Below, one piece after another: positions 8,643-16,617 of a stretch of DNA of 64,000 nucleotides. Each line of letters begins with the position of its first letter. Position 1 is the first letter of the stretch. The notes under the pieces were generated by a model that saw only the letters and a program-made list of their open reading frames with translations, did not search any database and was not told the DNA's origin. Origin of the DNA: Pseudomonas quercus (GTDB lineage: Bacteria > Pseudomonadota > Gammaproteobacteria > Pseudomonadales > Pseudomonadaceae); NCBI RefSeq assembly GCF_012033695.1, contig NZ_JAAVJI010000006.1:124001-188000 (forward strand). Direction: 5' to 3'. The position numbers and the translations under genes were made by a program.

Positions 8643-9827
8643 ATGCAAAACTCCAGTGCAACGCTGCTCATAATCGACGATGACGACGTAGTGCGGGCCA
8701 GCCTGGCCGCCTACCTGGAAGACAGCGGTTTCCACGTGCTGCAAGCCAGTAATGGCCTGCGGGGCCTTGAGGTATTCGAGCAGACTCCACCAGACCTGGT
8801 GATCTGCGACCTGCGCATGCCTCAGTTGGGTGGCCTGGACATTATCCGGAAAATGGCCGAGCGCGATACGGGCATTCCGGTCATCGTGGTGTCGGGGGCG
8901 GGCGTGATGAGCGATGCGGTCGAGGCCCTTCGCCTGGGCGCTGCAGACTACCTGATCAAGCCCTTGGAAGACCTCGCCGTGCTGGAGCACTCTGTGCATC
9001 GCGCCCTGGACCGCTCGCGGTTGATGCGCGAAAACCAGCGCTATCGTGAAAAGCTGGAAACGGCTAACCGCGAGCTGGAGGCCAGCCTGCATTTGTTGCA
9101 GGAAGACCAGAATGCCGGCCGGCAGGTACAGATGAACATGCTGCCGGTGAGCCCTTGGGTTACCGGTAACTACCGCTTCGAACACCAGATCATTCCGTCG
9201 TTGTACCTGTCCGGGGACTTCGTGGATTGTTTTCGTGTGGACGAGCACCGGGTAGCGTTCTACCTGGCAGACGTTTCAGGCCATGGTGCCTCGTCGGCTT
9301 TTGTGACGGTGCTCTTGAAATTCATGACCACGCGCCTGATGTTCGAGTCCAGACGCAATGGCTTGATGCCCGACTTTACGCCGTCGGATGTGCTTTCCCA
9401 TATCAACCGTGGCCTGATCAACTGCAAATTGGGCAAGCATGTGACCATGGTAGGCGGCGTGATTGACGAAGACACAGGCCGCCTGACCTACAGCATTGGA
9501 GGGCACCTGCCTTTGCCAGTGTTCTTCACCGGCGAACAGGCGCATTATCTTGAAGGGCGCGGCCTGCCCGTAGGCTTGTTCGATGAGGCCAGTTACACCA
9601 ACCATGTGATGGCGTTGCCAGAGCGTTTCAGCCTCACGTTGTTCTCTGATGGCATTCTCGACCTGTTGCCAGGTGACACCCTCAGGGATAAAGAAGCGGC
9701 CTTGCCGAAAATCGTCAAGGCGGCGGGCGGGAGTCTGGATGGCTTGCGTCGCACGTTCGGATTGGCCACCCTTGGCGAGATGCCGGACGACATCGCCATG
9801 ATGGTGCTAAGCAGGAACCTTGAATGA
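8643..9827 (+). CDS. rssB: Fused response regulator / PP2C phosphatase, RssB-like
   Basis: The 394-residue protein has an N-terminal CheY-like receiver (residues about 5-125; phospho-acceptor Asp56 in VICDLRMP, conserved Lys in YLIKPLE). A coiled linker (about 130-160) leads to a C-terminal SpoIIE-type PP2C phosphatase domain (FYLADVSGHGASSAFV, GGHLPLPV, LFSDGILDLL, MPDDIAMM). By family it dephosphorylates the STAS protein encoded next to it, in a partner switch linked to general stress or biofilm control. I chose ATG 8643 because it places the receiver at the N-terminus. A TTG at 8520 with GAGGG upstream would add 41 residues. It overlaps the STAS gene by 4 bases. Confidence 0.85.
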   Translation: MQNSSATLLIIDDDDVVRASLAAYLEDSGFHVLQASNGLRGLEVFEQTPPDLVICDLRMPQLGGLDIIRKMAERDTGIPVIVVSGAGVMSDAVEALRLGAADYLIKPLEDLAVLEHSVHRALDRSRLMRENQRYREKLETANRELEASLHLLQEDQNAGRQVQMNMLPVSPWVTGNYRFEHQIIPSLYLSGDFVDCFRVDEHRVAFYLADVSGHGASSAFVTVLLKFMTTRLMFESRRNGLMPDFTPSDVLSHINRGLINCKLGKHVTMVGGVIDEDTGRLTYSIGGHLPLPVFFTGEQAHYLEGRGLPVGLFDEASYTNHVMALPERFSLTLFSDGILDLLPGDTLRDKEAALPKIVKAAGGSLDGLRRTFGLATLGEMPDDIAMMVLSRNLE

Positions 9828-10306
9828 GTACCGGTAGAATCCAGTTCGCCGAGCAGAACGGCACGTTTGTCCTCAAGTTTGTGGGGGAGGTACGGCTTAC
9901 CCTGTGTTCCGCGCTGGATGCCACAATTGAGCGGATTTTCTCTGCGCTGGACTTTTCGGCCATCGTTATCGACCTGACTGAAACGCGCAGCATCGACAGC
10001 ACCACATTAGGGCTGCTGGCCAAGCTTTCCATTTTGTCTCGGCAAAAGGTGGGCTTGCTGCCTACGGTGGTGACCACGCACGAAGACATCACACGCTTGC
10101 TGTCTTCGATGGGGTTCGATCAGGTATTCAATATCGTGGACCGGCCTATTCCCTGCCCAGAGTGCCTGACAGACTTACCGTCTCAGGATCAGTCCGAAGA
10201 CATCGTGCGCTCCAAGGTACTGGAGGCTCACAAGATCCTGATGGGCTTGAACGATTCCAACCGCGAAGCGTTCCATGACTTGGTGAATGCGCTCGAACGC
10301 AGCTGA
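9824..10306 (+). CDS. rssC: STAS-domain anti-sigma factor antagonist, RssC-like
   Basis: The 160-residue protein starts with a STAS domain (residues about 5-105). Its conserved phosphorylation-site segment is SIDSTTLG, where Ser59 aligns with the phospho-serine of SpoIIAA. A CxxC pair (CPEC) and a short helical tail follow. The ATGA overlap with the upstream response regulator/phosphatase gene indicates translational coupling and fits a substrate-phosphatase pair. Its own kinase or anti-sigma partner is not in this window. Confidence 0.85.
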   Translation: MSTGRIQFAEQNGTFVLKFVGEVRLTLCSALDATIERIFSALDFSAIVIDLTETRSIDSTTLGLLAKLSILSRQKVGLLPTVVTTHEDITRLLSSMGFDQVFNIVDRPIPCPECLTDLPSQDQSEDIVRSKVLEAHKILMGLNDSNREAFHDLVNALERS

Positions 10307-10344
10307 AGCCTTTGTGGGGTTAGCTGCACCCTAAAGCGCCGATG

Positions 10345-10368
10345 AGCGACGCCCGAGCGGGCGTCGCT
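10345..10368. terminator. Hairpin between rssC and tal
   Basis: An 11-bp perfect stem, AGCGACGCCCG with CGGGCGTCGCT, has a 2-base loop between the convergent rssC and tal genes. It is probably a bidirectional terminator. Confidence 0.6.
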
Positions 10369-10378
10369 GGTAACGCTG

Positions 10379-11308
10379 TCAGGCCTTGTATTCCTTGATG
10401 ATCTTTTCCAGTTTTTCCTGGTCGCGCGCGAACTGGCGGATACCTTCGGCCAATTTCTCGGTGGCCATGGCATCTTCGTTGGACAGCCAGCGGAACTGGG
10501 CTTCGTCCAAGGAGAGTTTGGCTTCGCCGCCAGTGCCGGGCTGAAGCTTGCGCTCCAGGCTGCCTTCGTCTTGCAGCAGCTTGTCGAGCAGGTCTGGGCT
10601 GATGGTCAAGCGGTCGCAACCGGCGAGCTGTTCGATCTGGCTCGTATTACGGAAGCTGGCACCCATTACTACGGTGTTGTAGCCATTGGCCTTGTAGTAA
10701 TTGTAGATGCGGGTAACCGACTGAACACCTGGGTCTTCTGCGCCGGTGTAATCAGTGTTGTTGGCCTTTTTGTACCAGTCGTAGATCCGGCCCACGAACG
10801 GCGAGATCAGGAACACCCCTGCATCGGCGCACGCAGCGGCCTGGGCAAAGGAGAACAGCAGGGTAAGGTTGCACTGGATGCCGGCCTTTTCAAGTTGCTC
10901 GGCAGCGCGGATACCTTCCCACGTGGACGCCAGCTTGATGAGCACGCGGTCCTTGCTCACACCTGCCTTTTCGTACAGCTCGATCAGGTGGTTGGCCTTG
11001 CTGAGCATGGCCTGAGTGTCGAAGGACAGGCGCGCATCCACTTCGGTGGAAATACGGCCGTCGATGAATTTGAGGATTTCCCCACCCACTGCCACCGACA
11101 GCGCATCGGCAGCAACGCCCACGTCGCCATTGGATTCGCTGATGGTCTTCTTCAGCACCTCAGCGTAGCCCGGCAGGCTGGCAGCCTTGAGCAGCAGGGA
11201 CGGGTTGGTGGTCGCATCCTGCGGCTTGAGGCGCTTGATGGCGTCCAGGTCGCCGGTATCAGCCACAATGGTGGTGAATTGTTTCAGTTGTTCCAGCTTG
11301 GAAGTCAT
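10379..11308 (-). CDS. tal: Transaldolase
   Basis: This enzyme of the non-oxidative pentose phosphate pathway transfers a dihydroxyacetone unit from sedoheptulose-7-P to glyceraldehyde-3-P. The 309-residue protein has the Schiff-base Lys125 ([10 protein letters not shown]) and the [12 protein letters not shown] signature at about residues 31-42. Its length and sequence are those of type-1 TalB enzymes. ATG 11308 follows AGGACAGAG. The gene appears monocistronic. Confidence 0.97.
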   Translation of the reverse strand: MTSKLEQLKQFTTIVADTGDLDAIKRLKPQDATTNPSLLLKAASLPGYAEVLKKTISESNGDVGVAADALSVAVGGEILKFIDGRISTEVDARLSFDTQAMLSKANHLIELYEKAGVSKDRVLIKLASTWEGIRAAEQLEKAGIQCNLTLLFSFAQAAACADAGVFLISPFVGRIYDWYKKANNTDYTGAEDPGVQSVTRIYNYYKANGYNTVVMGASFRNTSQIEQLAGCDRLTISPDLLDKLLQDEGSLERKLQPGTGGEAKLSLDEAQFRWLSNEDAMATEKLAEGIRQFARDQEKLEKIIKEYKA

Positions 11309-11424
11309 GAGCGTTCTCTGTCCTGTAGGGTTGACGACATTAACTCAGCAGCGCGGGCGGCTCAACGGCCTGGGGCGCTGGAGGAATACGACGTTCGAGT
11401 GCATCACGTTCTGGGGGTTCCGGG

Positions 11425-12435
11425 CTACCGACCGTCTAGCAAGTGTGCGGCCTGGTCCAGCAACCCGAGCGGGTCATTCGTTTTATGGATGTCCACGGAC
11501 AATAGCTGGCGGAACCGCCGAGCCCCGTGGAAACCCTGGGCCAGGCCCAGCATGTGTCGGGTAACATGGTGCATGGCGCCGCCTGAGGCAAGGTGGGCGG
11601 CGATATAGGGCCGCATGCGTGCCAGGGCTTCGCTGCGGCTGATAACGGCCTCAGTACTGCCGAACAGGCGTTGGTCCACTTCTGCCAGCAGGTAAGGGTT
11701 ATGGTACGCCTCTCTGCCCAGCATCACCCCATCAAATGTAGCCAAGTGCGTACTGCAGTCTTCCAGCGTCTTGATGCCCCCGTTGAGCACAATCTCCAGC
11801 ATTGGGAAATCCTGCTTCAACTGAGCGACCACGTCGTAGCGCAGCGGAGGGATGTCACGGTTCTCCTTTGGTGACAGGCCCTCCAGGATGGCAATGCGGG
11901 CATGCACGGTAAAGCTGGTGCAGCCGGTTGCCGCCACCTGGCCCACGAAGTCACACAGCTGCGCATAGCTGTCCCGGCCATTGATACCGATTCGGTGCTT
12001 GACCGTCACCGGAATGTCTACAGCGTCTTGCATGGCCTTGATGGACTCGGCAACCAGGGCCGGGTGTGCCATCAGGCATGCGCCAATCATGTTGTTCTGC
12101 ACCCGGTCGCTGGGGCAGCCCACATTGAGGTTCACCTCGTTGTAACCGGCCGCCTCGGCCAGTTTTGCGCAGGCCGCCAGGTCCAGAGGCACGCTGCCAC
12201 CCAATTGGAGTGCCAAAGGGTATTCCGCGGCATCGTGCTGAAGAAAGCGGGCGGCATCTCCATGAAGCAGCGCACCGGTGGTCACCATTTCGGTGTACAG
12301 CAATGCGCATTTGGACAGCTGGCGAAGGAAGAACCGGCAATGGCGGTCTGTCCAATCCATCATGGGTGCCACGCTGAAGCGGCGGGACAGGGCAGGCCTT
12401 GCGTTCTCTAGGGTTGAAGCGGTTTTCACGGTCAT
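11425..12435 (-). CDS. dusA: tRNA-dihydrouridine(20/20a) synthase DusA
   Basis: This FMN enzyme reduces U20/U20a in tRNA D-loops. The 336-residue protein has the catalytic Cys107 (NLNVGCPSDRV), the N-terminal FMN site SVAPMMDWTDRHCR and the phosphate-binding NGGI. The 5' end of dusA is a known attachment site for a family of tyrosine integrases, and an integrase remnant lies just upstream here. The start ATG 12435 has no visible Shine-Dalgarno sequence, and the first ~19 residues are not part of the conserved core. Both fit replacement of the native 5' region by an insertion. Confidence 0.95.
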   Translation of the reverse strand: MTVKTASTLENARPALSRRFSVAPMMDWTDRHCRFFLRQLSKCALLYTEMVTTGALLHGDAARFLQHDAAEYPLALQLGGSVPLDLAACAKLAEAAGYNEVNLNVGCPSDRVQNNMIGACLMAHPALVAESIKAMQDAVDIPVTVKHRIGINGRDSYAQLCDFVGQVAATGCTSFTVHARIAILEGLSPKENRDIPPLRYDVVAQLKQDFPMLEIVLNGGIKTLEDCSTHLATFDGVMLGREAYHNPYLLAEVDQRLFGSTEAVISRSEALARMRPYIAAHLASGGAMHHVTRHMLGLAQGFHGARRFRQLLSVDIHKTNDPLGLLDQAAHLLDGR

Positions 12436-12461
12436 TTGAAATGTCTGGTAATGGCTTGTTT

Positions 12462-12531
12462 GTACCAGTTATCGGTGGCTTTTGAGGGCTGACTGGTACG
12501 CTGTACCAGTGTCGGGCGCTCAGGTACCAGT
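12462..12531. repeat. Cluster of GTACCAGT repeats (candidate integrase arm-binding sites)
   Basis: GTACCAGT occurs directly at 12462-12469, 12503-12510 and 12524-12531, and inverted as ACTGGTAC at 12492-12499. The pair at 12492-12510 forms an 8-bp inverted repeat with a 3-base spacer. The cluster lies between dusA and the integrase remnant. Short repeats in this position are typical of integrase arm sites or of the element's own operator. The function is inferred. Confidence 0.55.
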
Positions 12532-12537
12532 GGACGT

Positions 12538-12729
12538 ATGGCAACAGTCAGAAAAAGGAAGCGCAGCGACGGCTCGTATGGGTATACGGCGCAAATTCGG
12601 CTGTTTCGTGATGGGGGCAAGTTTATCAGGAAAGTTAAACTGTCGTTTAGCAAGTGGCAGCTGATCTTACCCAGCACCACTGGACAAGGGTTTAAGCATT
12701 CATCCGAGCCTCCACGGCCAGCAGGCTGA
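12538..12729 (+). pseudogene. Phage-type integrase, N-terminal arm-binding remnant
   Basis: The frame starts MATVRKRKRSDGSYGYTAQI and continues RLFRDG. This reads as the N-terminal arm DNA-binding beta-sheet domain of the tyrosine integrases that use dusA. After about residue 26 the similarity stops and the frame runs out at 63 residues, so the catalytic domain is gone. It is a scar of an element that integrated at dusA. Confidence 0.65.
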
Positions 12730-12759
12730 TATGCTCCAGTGAGCTATTTCGCTGCTTTT

Positions 12760-12906
12760 TCAACCACAAAGCTGTGACGCATGAGGGCCGAGCTGCTCAG
12801 CGGCCCTGTTAACGCGGATATGATCGGCCAAAACCAGCGCTTCATCTTTGTAGGTCTGTGAATACCGGATGCTGATTTGCTTCATCATCTTTGTCTGGCT
12901 TGCCAT
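12760..12906 (-). pseudogene. IS3-family transposase OrfA remnant
   Basis: From ATG 12906 the frame encodes a helix-turn-helix of the IS3/IS911 OrfA kind: RYSQTYKDEALVLADHI then NRAAEQLG and HASQL. The usual LYGW is changed to Leu-Cys-Gly-stop (consistent with TGG to TGA), cutting the protein to 48 residues. No OrfB and no intact inverted repeats are recognisable nearby. A second open frame after the stop suggests further decay. Confidence 0.55.
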
Positions 12907-13185
12907 GGCTCCCCTCGCTGCAGCGTATTGCTTAACGGGATGCCCACTTGGACTCGGCAAGATCACGGCGGGTCACGGTAGGGCTGACGTTCATGCCGGC
13001 AGGCTTTGCCCTTACGACCGTATTCAGGGCCAAAACCACACTGCATGATTATGTCCGCTTTGCCACCAGTAGATAAATTTTATGCCTGATTGCTAACGGA
13101 TAGTCGTCCTAAATTCTATTCGGTTTTTTTGGTTGGCTTCGGGCAATGCGTGTCTACGATATCTAGCCTTTCATTAAGAACCTTT

Positions 13186-13214
13186 GGAACCAAAATGATA
13201 TTTCTTGCCACTCA
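13186..13214 (+). promoter_or_regulatory. hrp box (HrpL-dependent promoter)
   Basis: GGAACC at 13186-13191 is followed after exactly 16 bases by CCAC-TC-A (13208-13214). This matches the HrpL consensus GGAACC-N15/16-CCACNNA at every defined position. It lies on the same strand, 33 bases before the ATG of the kinase-like gene, a normal distance for an effector promoter. Confidence 0.85.
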
Positions 13215-13247
13215 GTTCACTGCTATTCATTCACGAGAATCGGGATT

Positions 13248-14168
13248 ATGTTTAACAATGCGCTTAACTCATTAAGAAGTACTTTTGGCGTAGAGCGTCC
13301 GATTGAAACAAACGAATCAAATTTTGCGCCAAATGCAGCCCGAAAAGACTATTTAGGGTCTAGGGATGATTTGGGTTCGGCAGGGATTTCAGGCAGTAAG
13401 ATAAATGCTGAAAGTGGTCGCTCATACGTTACGCAAGATCAACCATCCCTCCAGCTACTTGAAAATCTCCAAGTTCTACCTAAATATGATCGGCATGGAA
13501 AATTCATTTTGGGTAGTGGCAACAACTCAGTCGGTATTTCTCTCGCTCGCGATCGCCAAGTATCAGATGATCATCCGCAGGCATATGTGGCTATGAAAAC
13601 TCTGGTCAGTCATGAACAAGCTGAACGCGAATTCGCCACCCATCAGGCGTTAGGTAACGACTTGCGCTTCGTCCGAGGGCTTGACGTGTCACACGTAGCT
13701 CAAGATGGACGCTCCTATATATTCATGGAGCGTATGAGCGGGGGCGATGCTAAGGCACATTTGGAAAGCATTTTTTCCAATCGAAAGCTAAGTGCTGCTG
13801 AAAAAAATAGTAAAATTCTTGAGGCAGTTCACGGTTACCTAGATTGCTTAAAAGCACTTCACGATAAAGACTTCAAGCATGGTGATATCGATATAGGTAA
13901 TTTTTTTCACGACTCTAGCGGCAATCGTACCTCGATAGGGGACTTTGGAAGTACGAGGCCTGCTACTCTGGCACAAAAAAAGGATGAAGCCGTAGAGCTG
14001 GGCATGATGTTGAATCGAGAGGTAAAATCGCGAGCAAAACATGCTGGCGTCGATACAAGAGGTTTGGATAACGTTATTGGCGTACTTTACGGAAATCATC
14101 CGGATTCACGTGTAAAACAAGATCCTATCGGAATGCTATTGAAAAATTGGCAACAGATTCAATCGTGA
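13248..14168 (+). CDS. Putative type III effector with a protein-kinase fold
   Basis: The 306-residue protein has an N-terminal ~75-residue Ser/Asn-rich segment with no acidic residue in the first 15 positions, like Pseudomonas type III signals. A compact kinase domain follows. It has a glycine loop GSGNNSVG (89-96), VAMK with Lys117, a candidate helix-C Glu (126 or 128), hinge FMERMSGGD (159-167), catalytic loop HGDIDIGN (His211, Asp213, Asn218) and DFG (232-234). All catalytic residues are present. The large C-lobe is reduced, as in HopBF1 and OspG/NleH effectors; I cannot say which family it belongs to. Codons are visibly AT-richer than the neighbours. It sits in a decayed dusA islet behind a consensus hrp box. 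The effector role is inferred. Confidence 0.75.
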   Translation: MFNNALNSLRSTFGVERPIETNESNFAPNAARKDYLGSRDDLGSAGISGSKINAESGRSYVTQDQPSLQLLENLQVLPKYDRHGKFILGSGNNSVGISLARDRQVSDDHPQAYVAMKTLVSHEQAEREFATHQALGNDLRFVRGLDVSHVAQDGRSYIFMERMSGGDAKAHLESIFSNRKLSAAEKNSKILEAVHGYLDCLKALHDKDFKHGDIDIGNFFHDSSGNRTSIGDFGSTRPATLAQKKDEAVELGMMLNREVKSRAKHAGVDTRGLDNVIGVLYGNHPDSRVKQDPIGMLLKNWQQIQS

Positions 14169-14509
14169 CGTTTTTCTTGAAGGTAAGTATAGGTATTTAC
14201 GCTCATAGTGAGCATTCCAAGCCTGGGCGGCCCTACCTAGGCGGCCCCACCTGTTTTCAACGTAGCATCACCGAATGTCAGAACTTTCCTTATAAAATCT
14301 AGGTGCAAAGCAATGCCCAGGCCCTGCATCTGCAAGTTAGGGGGCGCTGGTGGCTAAAGCCCAACGGGCTGGGCATGATCTGTTGAGCCGGACCTGCAAA
14401 GTGTGGACAGCCTGACCCTGGTCGGCGTGGGTAACCTGATGCAGGAGGTTTTTTCATCAGGAGGGGCGAGGTAGGGCCTACCGACCCCGACCACCTGAAC
14501 GGCAACCCC
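14169..14509. other. Gene-free segment at the right edge of the dusA islet
   Basis: No convincing gene is seen. It contains a 14-base imperfect tandem repeat (14226-14239 and 14240-14253, GGCGGCCCTACCTA / GGCGGCCCCACCTG) and scattered short frames that look like debris. The base composition returns from AT-rich to host-like across this stretch, so the islet border probably lies here. Confidence 0.5.
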
Positions 14510-15460
14510 TCACCGGTGCACGACACCCGGCAATACGCACAGCATCTCGTACAGCAGGTTTGCCCCAAGTAACGAGGTATTGCCCGTGGTGTCATAGGGC
14601 GGCGAGACCTCCACAACATCGCACCCTACCAGTTGCAGGCCTTGGCAGCCGCGGATGATTTCCAGGCCTTGAATGGTCGTCAGTCCACCTACTTCAGGCG
14701 TTCCGGTGCCGGGCGCCCAGGCGGGGTCGATGCCGTCGATGTCAAAGGACAGGTACACAGGGCCACCACCGACTTTCTCGCGCACCTCTTCCATCAAGGG
14801 TGTCAGGGACTTGTGCCAGCACTCTTCAGCTTGCACCACGCGGAAGCCTTGCCGGCGACACCAGTTGAAATCGTCGGCCGTATACCCTTGGGCGCGAAGG
14901 CCAATCTGAACGACGCGATCACAGTCGAGCAAACCTTCTTCCACGGCGCGGCGGAAGGTTGTGCCATGGGCAATCTTTTCGCCGAACATATGGTCATTCA
15001 CGTCGGCATGGGCATCAATGTGCACCAAGCCAACTTTGCCATGCTTTTTATGGATCGCGCGCAGAATCGGTAACGTGATGGTGTGGTCGCCGCCCAGCGT
15101 CAACGGAATTACCGGGTGCTGAAGGATATCATCGTACGCCTCTTCAATGATCCGCACGGCGTCCAGCAAGTTGAACGTATTAATGGCTACATCGCCGATG
15201 TCTGCTACGTTCATGGAGTCGAAAGGGGCCGCGCCTGTCGCCATATTGTAAGGCCGTATCATCACCGACTCGGCGCGGATTTCTCGTGGGCCGAAACGTG
15301 TGCCTGAACGTAGCGAGGTGCCAATATCTAGCGGTATCCCTACGAAGGCTGCGTCCAGCCCCTCCGCAGTCCCCACATGAGGCAAGCGCAACATGGTGGC
15401 AATACCACCGAAGCGTGGCATTTCATTACCACCCAAAGGCTGGTGCAGTGTTTTGCTCAT
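14510..15460 (-). CDS. gbuA: Guanidinobutyrase / agmatinase (ureohydrolase family)
   Basis: This Mn-dependent ureohydrolase releases urea from a guanidino substrate. The 316-residue protein has the binuclear metal motifs GGDHT, DAHADVND and SFDIDGIDP. Its sequence (HQPLGGNEMPRFGGIATM at the N-terminus and most of the body) closely resembles what I recall of Pseudomonas 4-guanidinobutyrase GbuA, more than agmatinase SpeB. The substrate assignment is therefore likely but inferred. ATG 15460 is chosen before that conserved N-terminus. In P. aeruginosa gbuA neighbours its LysR regulator. Here no regulator adjoins it. Confidence 0.85.
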   Translation of the reverse strand: MSKTLHQPLGGNEMPRFGGIATMLRLPHVGTAEGLDAAFVGIPLDIGTSLRSGTRFGPREIRAESVMIRPYNMATGAAPFDSMNVADIGDVAINTFNLLDAVRIIEEAYDDILQHPVIPLTLGGDHTITLPILRAIHKKHGKVGLVHIDAHADVNDHMFGEKIAHGTTFRRAVEEGLLDCDRVVQIGLRAQGYTADDFNWCRRQGFRVVQAEECWHKSLTPLMEEVREKVGGGPVYLSFDIDGIDPAWAPGTGTPEVGGLTTIQGLEIIRGCQGLQLVGCDVVEVSPPYDTTGNTSLLGANLLYEMLCVLPGVVHR

Positions 15461-15690
15461 AGGGGCCTCTCTACATTGGTGATACGTGTGATACGGGACA
15501 TAGGCAGGCAATAGCTTCTTGCGCCACTTATCGGCTTTTCATGCATGCATGTTTGGCACATGAATTGGTGGGCAACTTCTAGACTCAATCATAAGAACCC
15601 TCGGCGCGGGGAGTAAATACACCCTATGGAAAGCCAAGTTTCTGAAATGGAAAGGTGTGCCGTGTTTGACGCACGCCACTGGAGGCGTTG

Positions 15691-16617
15691 TCAGTAACCC
15701 AAGTCCCCATCGACACGATTGACCGGAAGCTCACCCGCTTGCAGCCTGTCGATATTGTCCAGAATCTGTTGGGCAATCACCTTAAAGGAAGCGCTAGATG
15801 CCACATGAGGCGTCACAATCACCCCATCGGTTTGCCATAAGGGGTGCCCCAGTGGTAAAGGCTCCACACTAAATACATCCAGCAACGCGCCCCGAATGGA
15901 ACGGGCCTCTAGCGCTTGCAGCAAATCATCCTCACGCAGGTGAGCGCCTCGCCCACAATTGATGACAGCGGCACCGGGCGCTAACTGGGAAAAGGTATCA
16001 GCGCAGAGAATGCCTCGCGTCTCCTCGGTCAGAGGCAACAGGCAGATGAGGATATCGACGCCGCTTAAAAAATCGCCTGATTGGGTGCTATCGAACGTTT
16101 TAACGCCTTCCAGCGTGTGCGTGCCCCGCGCCCAGCCGCGCACGTTGAAACCCAGGCGGGCCAGCCCGGAAGCGCAAGCCTTGCCCAACGTACCAAGGCC
16201 CATCACGCCTACCGTGGTCTCATAAGCGGCGCGTTGGGCGGGCCGCTGCCACGTGCCGGTGCGCTGGTTTTGAAGCATGGAATCAAAGTGGCGGTGGTAA
16301 TGGAGCACGCCCCATAGCACATACTCGAACATCCCCTGGCAGTGCCCAGGGTCCACAATGCGGCAGATCAGCACGTTTTTATCGCGGCTAACTTCGCTAA
16401 TGATGTTATCGGCGCCTGCGCCTACGGAATGTATAAGCCGCAGGTTGGGGAGGGCGCCCAGGCTGCCGGGGGGTGGGGCCCAACAGATGGCGATGTCTGC
16501 CTCAGCGGCCTGAGGCTCGTCGGGTCTACAGAAGCTGAGTGCTGGCCGCAGGGCCGCCATGGCGCTATGAACCCGTTCTACGTCCTTTCCGGGGCCGACC
16601 AACACTACCTGGGTCAT
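15691..16617 (-). CDS. D-2-hydroxyacid dehydrogenase (GhrA-like)
   Basis: The 308-residue NAD(P)-dependent dehydrogenase of the D-isomer 2-hydroxyacid family has a nucleotide-binding GLGTLGKA motif, a catalytic Arg in NCGRGAHL, a Glu in SVEPLP and the catalytic His in VTPHVASSA. The short N-terminal domain and overall form resemble glyoxylate/hydroxypyruvate reductase A. Its ATG overlaps the stop of the upstream aldolase-fold gene by 4 bases, so the two are translationally coupled. The enzyme may reduce or oxidise the 2-oxo/2-hydroxyacid produced by that neighbour. The substrate is unknown. Confidence 0.85.
   Translation of the reverse strand: MTQVVLVGPGKDVERVHSAMAALRPALSFCRPDEPQAAEADIAICWAPPPGSLGALPNLRLIHSVGAGADNIISEVSRDKNVLICRIVDPGHCQGMFEYVLWGVLHYHRHFDSMLQNQRTGTWQRPAQRAAYETTVGVMGLGTLGKACASGLARLGFNVRGWARGTHTLEGVKTFDSTQSGDFLSGVDILICLLPLTEETRGILCADTFSQLAPGAAVINCGRGAHLREDDLLQALEARSIRGALLDVFSVEPLPLGHPLWQTDGVIVTPHVASSASFKVIAQQILDNIDRLQAGELPVNRVDGDLGY

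Noticed and set aside
14379..14474. A 31-codon fragment reading SVEPDLQSVDSLTLVGVGNL and onward, possibly a gene remnant
   Set aside because: No start codon, no recognised family and too short. It could be debris of the islet but cannot be supported.
15540..15551. CATGCATGCATG near the gbuA promoter
   Set aside because: A simple self-complementary repeat of CATG. It could be an operator, but nothing else supports it.
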